Below, piece by piece: positions 57,137-64,000 of a stretch of DNA of 64,000 nucleotides. The notes under the pieces were generated by a model that did no database searches, was not told the origin of the DNA, and saw only the letters and a program-made list of their open reading frames with translations. The position numbers and the translations under genes are program-made. Position 1 is the first letter of the stretch; each line of letters begins with the position of its first letter. This stretch comes from Pseudoxanthomonas helianthi (GTDB taxonomy: Bacteria; Pseudomonadota; Gammaproteobacteria; Xanthomonadales; Xanthomonadaceae), in contig NZ_JAGKTC010000001.1 of assembly GCF_017939625.1 (NCBI RefSeq), forward strand, positions 962,519 to 1,026,518, in the 5' to 3' direction.

Positions 57137-59449
57137 ATGAAGCCTTTGTCCTCGTTCCGCGCTATCCCGTTCGCACTCGCCCTTGTCGCGCTGGTTGCAT
57201 GCAAGCCCGCAACCGAACAGCACGGCGACCATGCCGCCCCCACTGCCGCAGCCCCCGCACTGATCCCGGCTCCGGCGACGCTGCAGACCAGCGATGGCCA
57301 GTTCGTCGTCGACGCCGGCACGCGCCTGCATGCCCAAGGCGAAGCCGCGCAGCGCGTGGCCAGGCTGTTCAATGGTTTCCTCGCCAAGGAGAAGCGCCCG
57401 GAAATCCCGCTTGCCGATGCCGGCGCCGGCGGCATCCGCTTCGAGATTGCTGCCGGCGCATCGCCTTCTTCGGAGGGATATGTGCTGGACGTGAAGCCGG
57501 ACGGCATCGTGGTACGTGCGGCCGACGAACGCGGGTTGTTCTACGGCGCCGCGACACTGCTGCAGTTGCTTACCCCGGCCAATGGCGACAAGGTCGCGGT
57601 GCGCGCACTGCACATCGAAGACGCCCCGCGCTTCGGCTGGCGCGGCGCGATGCTGGATTCGGCGCGGCACTTCCAGAGCGTCGACGAGATCAAGCGCCTG
57701 CTCGATGCGATGGCCTTGCTCAAGCTCAACGTGTTCCATTGGCACCTGACCGACGATCAGGGCTGGCGCATCGAGATTCCGAAGTATCCGAAGCTTACCG
57801 AAATCGGTGCTTGCCGGATCCCGGCTGGCGACGCCGGCATCGATCCCGCGACCGGCAAGCCGGCGCCGTATTGCGGCTTCTACACGCAGGCGCAGGTCCG
57901 CGACGTGGTCGCCTACGCCGCCGCGCGCCATATCGAAGTCATGCCGGAATTCGACGTGCCCGGCCATGCGGTCGCGGCCATCGCCGCGTATCCGCAGCTG
58001 GGCGTGACCGGCAAGTCATTGCCCGTCTCCAACGAATGGGGCGTCAACAGCAACCTGTTCAATACCGAAGAGGAAACCTATCGCTTCTTCGAGGACGTGC
58101 TGGGCGAAATGGTGAAACTGTTCCCCGGCCGCTATGTGCATATCGGCGGCGACGAGGCGGTGAAGGACCAGTGGATCGCTTCGCAGCGCATCCAGCAGCA
58201 GATGAAGGAACAGGGCGCGAAGGACGAGATGGCGATGCAGGGCCTGATGGTCGCGCGCCTGGAGAAATTCCTCGCCGCGCACGGCAAGCGCCTGATCGGC
58301 TGGGACGAGATCCTCGAAGGCAAGCTGCCGGAATCGGCCACGGTGATGTCCTGGCGCGGCACCGAAGGCGGCTTGGAAGCGGCGAAGCAGGGCCACGACG
58401 TGGTGATGTCGCCTTCGTCCGATCTGTATTTCGATTATCTGCAGACCCGTTCGGCCAATGAGCCGCCGGGACGCCCGTCGATCATCGAGATGAAGCAGGT
58501 CTACGCCTTCGAGCCGGTGCCGGCCGAACTGCCTGCCGACAAGCAGCAGCACATCCTCGGCTTGCAGGCCAACATGTGGACCGAGCACTCGCGCACCTTC
58601 GCGCGCGTGCAGCACAACCTGTTCCCGCGCCTGGCCGCGGTGGCCGAAACCGGCTGGACGCCGAAGGACCGGAAGGACTACGCCAGCTTCCTCGCCCGCC
58701 TGCCCGCGCAACTGCCGCGCTGGCGCGCGCAGGACGTCGAATACGCGCGTACGCCCTTCGAAGTCGAGCTCCAGGCCGAAGCCGGCGGCAGCGCCACGGC
58801 GAAAGTGTCGCTGTCGAATCCGCTGGGCTATCCAGACATCCGGTACACCACCGATGGCAGCGCGCCGACCGCGACGTCCACCGCGTATGCGAAGCCGTTC
58901 GACGTCGTGGTGCCGACCCAGCTGCGCGCGGCGGTGTTCGTCGATGGGCAGGCACTGGCGGATGCGAACACGTTCGACATCGATGCCGCTTCGCTGCTGA
59001 GCCGCGGCAACAATGCGTTGGCCTCGTGCGGCAAGGGCCTGGGCTTGCGGCTGGAGGACGACGGCCCGTTCAAGGGCGAGCGCGGCATCTACAACGTCGA
59101 CATCTTCAATCCCTGCTGGCAGTGGAAGCAGGCCGATCTTTCCGCCATCGGCGCAATCGAAGTGCATGCGGCGCGCCTGCCATACAACTTCCAGCTGGCC
59201 CACGACGAAACCAGCCGCAAGTTCCAGCCGGCGCGGACCGCGCACGGCGAACTGGTGCTGCGCGCCGGTTGCGAGGGCGCCGAACTGGCCCGCGTGCCGA
59301 TGCCCGCGCAACCCGATGCGGATGGCTTCGTCACCCTGAAGGCGGCGATCCAGACGCAACCGAAGCCGACCGACCTGTGCGTCTATTTCACCGGCGATAC
59401 GCGGCCGACGATGTGGGTGGTGGACCGGATCGCCTTGCAGCCAAATTGA
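57137..59449 (+). CDS. GH20 beta-N-acetylhexosaminidase, lipoprotein
   Basis: A 770-residue exo-hexosaminidase that releases GlcNAc from chitin or glycan chains. The N terminus MKPLSSFRAIPFALALVALV ends in a lipobox (LVAC, Cys22), so it is probably anchored in a membrane. The N-terminal domain is followed by the GH20 core: MLDSARHFQSVDEIKRLLDA, FHWHLTDDQGWRIEIPKYPK, and the catalytic HIGGDEAVKDQW with the Asp-Glu pair, then MWTEHSRTFARVQHNLFPRL. A C-terminal region with a disulfide-like Cys set completes it. It pairs with a second GH20 four genes on. Confidence 0.95.
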   Translation: MKPLSSFRAIPFALALVALVACKPATEQHGDHAAPTAAAPALIPAPATLQTSDGQFVVDAGTRLHAQGEAAQRVARLFNGFLAKEKRPEIPLADAGAGGIRFEIAAGASPSSEGYVLDVKPDGIVVRAADERGLFYGAATLLQLLTPANGDKVAVRALHIEDAPRFGWRGAMLDSARHFQSVDEIKRLLDAMALLKLNVFHWHLTDDQGWRIEIPKYPKLTEIGACRIPAGDAGIDPATGKPAPYCGFYTQAQVRDVVAYAAARHIEVMPEFDVPGHAVAAIAAYPQLGVTGKSLPVSNEWGVNSNLFNTEEETYRFFEDVLGEMVKLFPGRYVHIGGDEAVKDQWIASQRIQQQMKEQGAKDEMAMQGLMVARLEKFLAAHGKRLIGWDEILEGKLPESATVMSWRGTEGGLEAAKQGHDVVMSPSSDLYFDYLQTRSANEPPGRPSIIEMKQVYAFEPVPAELPADKQQHILGLQANMWTEHSRTFARVQHNLFPRLAAVAETGWTPKDRKDYASFLARLPAQLPRWRAQDVEYARTPFEVELQAEAGGSATAKVSLSNPLGYPDIRYTTDGSAPTATSTAYAKPFDVVVPTQLRAAVFVDGQALADANTFDIDAASLLSRGNNALASCGKGLGLRLEDDGPFKGERGIYNVDIFNPCWQWKQADLSAIGAIEVHAARLPYNFQLAHDETSRKFQPARTAHGELVLRAGCEGAELARVPMPAQPDADGFVTLKAAIQTQPKPTDLCVYFTGDTRPTMWVVDRIALQPN

Positions 59450-59456
59450 TCTGATC

Positions 59457-59550
59457 GTAGGAGCGCCCCTGGGCGCGACCCTAAAGTTCGGGAGCCACGG
59501 ACTTTTCCGCGCAGCGCCATTGCCCCGGTCGCGCCCAGGGGCGCTCCTAC
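59457..59550. repeat. GTAG-headed inverted REP pair (family C)
   Basis: The left arm (59457-59480), starting GTAGGAGCGCCCCTGGG, is a perfect 24-bp inverse of the right arm (59527-59550). The arms are 46 bp apart. It lies between the convergent GH20 and NamZ genes. Confidence 0.88.
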
Positions 59551-59560
59551 GAAGGCAGAT

Positions 59561-60832
59561 TCAATACAAGAGGTAACGCTGTCGTTGGAGCCGGAACCTC
59601 TCCAGCCCCGGCTCCCAGCGCGCCTGCAAGGCATCGAGCGACTCACCGCGCTCGATGCCTTCGCGAATCCAGGCATTGCCGGCCAGCTTGTCGAAGAAAT
59701 ACGGCGATGCCGGCTCGAAGCGGAACTGCTGCGGATACAGATCGTGCAAGGCCTTGACCACGGCCAAGCCGGTGCGGAACGGCTGGAACGCATCGCGGTC
59801 GGTCACGTGCAGCTGCACGCCGCCGCACAACACGCCCTGGTGCTTGGAGAAACTCGGCGTGAACCAGGTCGGGCGGAAACGCACGCCCGGCAGGTCCAGC
59901 GCATTGAGGCTCACAGCCAGTTGCTGCGCATCGACGAACGGAGCGCCGATGGTCTCGAACGGCCGCGTGGTCCCGCGCCCTTCGGAAACGTTGGTGCCCT
60001 CGATCAGTGCCGTGCCCGGATAGACCAGCGCGGTGTCGCGCGTGGGCATGTTCGGCGACGGCGGTACCCAGGGCATCGCGCCGCCGGGTTCGGCCTCGCC
60101 GCGCTTCCAGCCGCGCATCGGCACCACGCGCAGTTGCGCACCGATGCCGAAGGCTTCGTTGAACAGCCTGGCCAGTTCGCCGATGGTCATGCCATGGCGC
60201 ACGGGTATCGGGAACAGGCCGACGAACGAGGCGAATTCCGGTTCCAGCACCGGTCCTTCGACCTTTTCGCCGCCGAGCGGATTCGGCCGGTCCAGCACCC
60301 ACACCGGAATGCCCTGCTTCTTCGCCGCACGCAGCACGTTGGCCAGCGTGTACGGATAGGTGTAGTAGCGCGCGCCGACGTCCTGGATGTCGAACAGCAG
60401 CAGGTCGATGCCCTGCAGCATCTTCGCGTCGGGTTCGCGATGTTCGCCGTACAGGCTATGCACCGGCAGGCCGGTCGCCACATCGCGCGACGAATCCACG
60501 TGCGCGCCCGCCTGTACGTCGCCGCGCACGCCGTGCTCGGGACCGAACAGCGCCACCAGCCGGAAATCTCTGCGTGCGGCCAGCAGGTCCACGTCGCTGC
60601 GCAGCTCGCGATCCACGCCGGTCATGTTGGTGACCAGGCCGATGCGCTTGCCGCGCAACTGGTCGGCCTGCTCGCGCAGCAGCACTTCGATGCCGGGTTC
60701 GGGCCCCATGCCATGCGGTCCGGCCGCGCGCAACGGCAGCGCGATCGCCATGGACATCAGGCCGAGGAAGAAAACACTCCGTGCATATCGATGCATGCGT
60801 GCGACCCGCGCGATGGGCGTGACGAAAGGCAT
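59561..60832 (-). CDS. namZ: NamZ-type exo-beta-N-acetylmuramidase (DUF1343)
   Basis: A 423-residue exported protein. DUF1343/YbbC features are EVLLREQADQLRGKRIGLVT, NMTGVDRELRSDVDLLA, ALFGPEHGVRGDVQAGAH, LLLFDIQDVGARYYTYPYTL, DRPNPLGGEKVEGPVLEPEF and VYPGTALIEGTNVSEGRGTT. Characterised members (NamZ) remove MurNAc from the non-reducing end of peptidoglycan glycans. The signal region MHRYARSVFFLGLMSMAIAL suggests the alternative start at 60796; the longer ATG at 60832 is also possible. It is divergent from the second GH20 gene with only 35 bp between them. Confidence 0.9.
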   Translation of the reverse strand: MPFVTPIARVARMHRYARSVFFLGLMSMAIALPLRAAGPHGMGPEPGIEVLLREQADQLRGKRIGLVTNMTGVDRELRSDVDLLAARRDFRLVALFGPEHGVRGDVQAGAHVDSSRDVATGLPVHSLYGEHREPDAKMLQGIDLLLFDIQDVGARYYTYPYTLANVLRAAKKQGIPVWVLDRPNPLGGEKVEGPVLEPEFASFVGLFPIPVRHGMTIGELARLFNEAFGIGAQLRVVPMRGWKRGEAEPGGAMPWVPPSPNMPTRDTALVYPGTALIEGTNVSEGRGTTRPFETIGAPFVDAQQLAVSLNALDLPGVRFRPTWFTPSFSKHQGVLCGGVQLHVTDRDAFQPFRTGLAVVKALHDLYPQQFRFEPASPYFFDKLAGNAWIREGIERGESLDALQARWEPGLERFRLQRQRYLLY

Positions 60833-60867
60833 GGGCAACGATAACCGATCGTCGGATAATCGGCCCC

Positions 60868-63231
60868 ATGCCGCCAGGACGGAACCCGAAAGCCGCGATG
60901 CGTCGTTTTCTTCCGATAGCCGCCTGCCTGTTGGCGCTGGCCGGCCATGCGCGTGCCGCCGACGAACCTGCGATCGTGCCGTCGCTGATTCCGCAACCTG
61001 CGTCGATGCAGGTCGGTAGCGGCTCATTCGCGGTGGATGCGAACACGACCATTTCGGCAGAAGGCGACGCCGCATTGCGTGTCGCGGAGCGCTTCAACGG
61101 CTTCCTCTCCGCAGCGGGAAAGACACCGCTGCGCGTGCTGGCCCGCCCTGTGGACGAGCAGGAACAGGGGGCCAGCGCCATCCGCTTTCGCCTGGACACC
61201 TCTTCCGGTGGCCGGCCCGAGGGCTACGCACTGGATATCGACACCGACCGCATCGATCTTGTCGCACACGACGAAGCCGGATTGTTCTACGGCGCCGTCA
61301 CGCTGTGGCAGTTGCTTACCCAGGGCGAAGCCGGCCGCGCCGTGCTGCCCACCCTGCACATCGAGGATGCGCCGCGCTTCCCGTGGCGGGGCTACATGCT
61401 CGATTCAGCGCGGCATTTCCAAAGTGTCGCGCAGGTCAAGAAGCTCCTCGACACGATGGCGCTGCACAAGCTCAACGTGTTCCACTGGCACCTGACCGAC
61501 GACCAGGGCTGGCGCATCGAGATCAAGCGCTACCCGAAGCTGGCCAGGATCGGCAGTTGCCGCATTCCCGCCGGGGATGCGGGCGTCGACGCCGCGACCG
61601 GCAAGCCCGTGCGCTATTGCGGCTGGTACACGCAGGACGAGATCCGCGACATCGTCGCCTACGCCGCCGCGCGCCACATCACCGTGGTTCCAGAGATCGA
61701 CCTGCCTGGCCATGCCACCGCCGCCATCGCCGCCTATCCTCGGCTCGGCACCGAGGGCAGGAAGATTCCGGTCACCGCATTCCGCGGCATCCATTCCAAC
61801 CTGTTCAATGTCGAAGAAGGCACGTTCCGCTTCCTCGACCACGTGTTCACCGAAGTCGCGCAACTGTTCCCCGGCGAGTACATCCACATCGGTGGCGACG
61901 AGGCGATCAAGGACCAGTGGAAGGCCTCGAAGCCGGTGCAGGCGAAGATCCGCAAGCTCGGCCTGAAAGACGAGACGGCGCTGCAGAGTTGGTTCATCCA
62001 TCGCCTGGAAACGATCCTGCAAGCGCACGGCAAGCGCCTGCTCGGCTGGGACGAAATCCTCGAAGGCGGGCTGGCGCCCGACGCCACGGTGATGTCCTGG
62101 CGCGGCATCGAAGGCGGCATCGAGGCGGCGAAACAGGGCCATGACGTGGTCATGTCGCCGACCTCGAGCATGTACCTGGACTACCTGCAGACCGATTCGC
62201 CGAACGAATTCCCCGGCCGTCCCGCGCCGCGGCTGATTCCGATGGACAAGTTCTACGCCTTCGAGCCCGTGCCCGCGCAACTCGACGCCACGCAGCAGAA
62301 GCACGTCCTCGGCCTGCAGGCGAACATGTGGACCACCGACAACCGCAGCTTCGCCGGGGTCGAACACAACACCTTCCCGCGCCTGCTCGCCGTCGCCGAG
62401 ACGGGATGGACGCCGAAGGAACGGAAGGACTACGCGAGCTTCCTGCGGCGTTTGCCGGCGTGGACCCATCGCTACGAAGCCCTTGGCGTCGGCTACGCGC
62501 GTACGCCATTCGAAGTGATCGCCGATGCCGCATTGCTGCCGGGACCGGGCGACTCCCCGCAGGGCGACGCACTGGTGACGCTCGCCAATCCGCTCGGTTA
62601 CCCGATCCGCTATGCGATCGATGGCGCCGGGACGGACATGCCCAAGCTGGAATACCGGAAGCCATTGCGCATCAAGTTGCCGGCGCGACTTCGCGCTGTC
62701 GCCCTCGCCGAGGGCCGGATCGTGCATCCGGTCCAGCGTTTCGATTTCAGCCGCACCGGTCTGCTGGCCCGCACCGACGAACAGCTGCAAACCTGCACCG
62801 CCGACGGCCCGGTGCTGCGCATGGAAGACGACGGCCCCGCTACCGGCGTACGCGCGTTGTACAACGTGGCGATCATGGCGCCGTGCTGGCAATGGAAGGA
62901 TGCGCCGCTGCAGGATATCGCCGCCATCGAGGTCCGCGCCGGCCGCCTGCCCTACCTCTTCAACCAGCGCGCCGAGGAAGACGCCGCACGCAAGTACCTG
63001 CCGGCGAAGAGCGCGCACGGCGAACTCGACGTTCGGCTCGATTCCTGCGATGGCGAAACCATCGCCACCGCGCCGCTGCCGGCCGAAGCGGGCGCCGATG
63101 GCTTCGCGACCCTGCGCGCGCCCCTGGCCCGCGAGCTGGACGCGCCGCATTCGCTGTGCCTGCGTTTCAGCGGGGATTTCCGCCCACGGATGTGGGTGCT
63201 GGACCGCGTTACCCTTTCACCGACTCCCTGA
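60868..63231 (+). CDS. GH20 beta-N-acetylhexosaminidase, second paralogue
   Basis: A protein of up to 787 residues and a clear paralogue of the first GH20. Signal peptide MRRFLPIAACLLALAGHARA, so the true start may be ATG 60898 rather than 60868. The core shows MLDSARHFQSVAQVKKLLDT, FHWHLTDDQGWRIEIKRYPK, HIGGDEAIKDQW (catalytic Asp-Glu) and MWTTDNRSFAGVEHNTFPRL. It has no lipobox, so it is probably soluble in the periplasm. The two hexosaminidases flank namZ, suggesting sequential removal of GlcNAc and MurNAc. Confidence 0.94.
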   Translation: MPPGRNPKAAMRRFLPIAACLLALAGHARAADEPAIVPSLIPQPASMQVGSGSFAVDANTTISAEGDAALRVAERFNGFLSAAGKTPLRVLARPVDEQEQGASAIRFRLDTSSGGRPEGYALDIDTDRIDLVAHDEAGLFYGAVTLWQLLTQGEAGRAVLPTLHIEDAPRFPWRGYMLDSARHFQSVAQVKKLLDTMALHKLNVFHWHLTDDQGWRIEIKRYPKLARIGSCRIPAGDAGVDAATGKPVRYCGWYTQDEIRDIVAYAAARHITVVPEIDLPGHATAAIAAYPRLGTEGRKIPVTAFRGIHSNLFNVEEGTFRFLDHVFTEVAQLFPGEYIHIGGDEAIKDQWKASKPVQAKIRKLGLKDETALQSWFIHRLETILQAHGKRLLGWDEILEGGLAPDATVMSWRGIEGGIEAAKQGHDVVMSPTSSMYLDYLQTDSPNEFPGRPAPRLIPMDKFYAFEPVPAQLDATQQKHVLGLQANMWTTDNRSFAGVEHNTFPRLLAVAETGWTPKERKDYASFLRRLPAWTHRYEALGVGYARTPFEVIADAALLPGPGDSPQGDALVTLANPLGYPIRYAIDGAGTDMPKLEYRKPLRIKLPARLRAVALAEGRIVHPVQRFDFSRTGLLARTDEQLQTCTADGPVLRMEDDGPATGVRALYNVAIMAPCWQWKDAPLQDIAAIEVRAGRLPYLFNQRAEEDAARKYLPAKSAHGELDVRLDSCDGETIATAPLPAEAGADGFATLRAPLARELDAPHSLCLRFSGDFRPRMWVLDRVTLSPTP

Positions 63232-63244
63232 GGCCGCGACCGCC

Positions 63245-64000
63245 ATGTCACGCCATCGCAAACCCGCCGTCGCCACCTTCCTGCTCGTCTGCGCCGCCGG
63301 TCTCGCCCATGGCAAGACCGCTGTGAAGGAAGACATCCTGCGCCTGCTCGGCATCGAACCTTCGGAGCAGTCGCGCGACTACGTGCAGAACAAGCAGCAG
63401 TTCCAACTGCACACGCTGCTGACCGAGCAGCGCCATCCGCAGACCATGGACCTGAGCCGCAGCATCGCCGGCGACACCACCGCGGGACTGCAGGAGCTGT
63501 TCGCCGTCGACCGCGACGTGGCGGCGACGATGAACGCAGTCGCCGACGACCCTGCGCGCCTGGCCAAACTGCAGGACGCCTCGCAGGCGATGCAGGATGC
63601 GCTGAAGAACGGCCATCGCGTCTATTTCTACGGCACCGGGTCTACCGGCCGCCTCGCGGAAACGCTGGAAAGCGGACTGTGGCGCCCGTTCTGGGCGCGC
63701 CTTGCGCGGGACGGAAAGATCTGGCGCAAGGTGCAGAAGGCGTATCCGGGCATCCAGGATCGCGTGCGCGGCGAGATCACCGGCGGCGACCGCGCGCTGG
63801 TGTCCTCGCTGGAGGGCTTCGAAGACCTGCAGCTGATCGGCAAGCTGCAATTGCACGACAACGGCATCGGCAAGGACGACGTGGTGTTCGCCGTCACCGA
63901 GGGGGGCGAGACTTCGGCGGTGATCGGCACCGCCAAGGAAGGCGCCGTGGTCAACGGCAACGACCCGGACAAGACCTGGTTCGTCTACAACAATCCCGAC
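63245..64000 (+). CDS. MurQ-like SIS-domain protein with a possible signal peptide (3' end outside)
   Basis: About 252 residues are visible before the window edge. The N terminus MSRHRKPAVATFLLVCAAGL looks like a signal peptide. The rest resembles the MurNAc-6-phosphate etherase/GCKR branch of SIS proteins: RVYFYGTGSTGRLAETLESG, VSSLEGFEDLQLIGKLQLHD and VFAVTEGGETSAVIGTAKEG. Classical MurQ is cytoplasmic, so an exported version is odd; the N terminus may be an uncleaved segment or the start may be misjudged. It lies 13 bp after the second GH20, so it is probably cotranscribed. Confidence 0.75.
   Translation, partial: MSRHRKPAVATFLLVCAAGLAHGKTAVKEDILRLLGIEPSEQSRDYVQNKQQFQLHTLLTEQRHPQTMDLSRSIAGDTTAGLQELFAVDRDVAATMNAVADDPARLAKLQDASQAMQDALKNGHRVYFYGTGSTGRLAETLESGLWRPFWARLARDGKIWRKVQKAYPGIQDRVRGEITGGDRALVSSLEGFEDLQLIGKLQLHDNGIGKDDVVFAVTEGGETSAVIGTAKEGAVVNGNDPDKTWFVYNNPD

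Noticed and set aside
54289-57507. A 1072-codon open frame on the minus strand over the TonB receptor
   Set aside because: Antisense to a gene with full TonB-receptor motifs and a signal peptide; no recognisable domain.

Overview
The window is about 64 kb of high-GC chromosome from a gammaproteobacterium of the Xanthomonadaceae type (Lysobacter, Luteimonas or Pseudoxanthomonas-like). Three things point there: the def-fmt-rsmB block divergent from a lysM-dprA-smg-topA block, a GlcNAc utilisation locus with a TonB-dependent receptor, and short palindromes headed by GTAG like the REP/SMAG repeats of Stenotrophomonas and Xanthomonas. The placement rests on synteny and motifs; no search was run. 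No phage, insertion sequence or CRISPR array is visible.

Layout. 1-4.9 kb: a GbsR/MarR-type regulator (cut by the window edge) divergent from an NAD-binding oxidoreductase plus type II NADH dehydrogenase, with a perfect operator-like inverted repeat between them; then a DUF1203 protein, a TRIC-family membrane protein and rpoH with a sigma-E-like promoter. 4.9-8.3 kb: three exported proteins (Tat alpha/beta hydrolase, DUF4331, TPR) translationally coupled by ATGA overlaps. 8.5-11.7 kb: a small Cys-rich protein, an AraC regulator, an EEP-family phosphodiesterase and a chloroperoxidase-like hydrolase. 12-13 kb: a base-composition outlier of unknown function beside a tRNA with anticodon CAU. 13-19.5 kb: GH92 mannosidase, SnoaL-like protein, rpoD, dtd and an LpxL-type acyltransferase. 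19.5-23 kb: an exported SEL1-like protein and two bacterial PH-domain membrane proteins.

23-31 kb is a surface-polysaccharide locus: a CDP-glycerol transferase-like protein, two GT2 enzymes, a UDP-glucuronate decarboxylase (UDP-xylose synthase), GT25, GT39 and an O-antigen ligase-like protein. 31-37 kb is housekeeping (rsmB, fmt, def, lysM, dprA, smg). Between smg and topA lie four tandem genes with N-terminal GYF_2 domains: one fused to a pilin-like segment and three fused to RDD membrane domains. After topA come tsaC, two DUF4124 proteins, an arr-type rifamycin ADP-ribosyltransferase and a GST.

47-64 kb is an amino-sugar locus. A five-gene minus-strand operon (nagP-nagQ-nagB-II-nagA-nagX) diverges from nagK, a TonB receptor, two GH20 hexosaminidases, a NamZ-type muramidase (DUF1343, opposite strand) and an edge-truncated MurQ-like SIS protein with a possible export signal. 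Two similar 16-bp palindromes in the divergent region are probable LacI-family (NagQ) operators. Together the set would bind chitin or peptidoglycan oligomers at the outer membrane, trim them in the periplasm, import GlcNAc, then phosphorylate, deacetylate and deaminate it.

At least five families of short palindromic repeats are scattered through the window. One pair lies inside the dprA reading frame and one copy supplies the stop codon of the GST gene.
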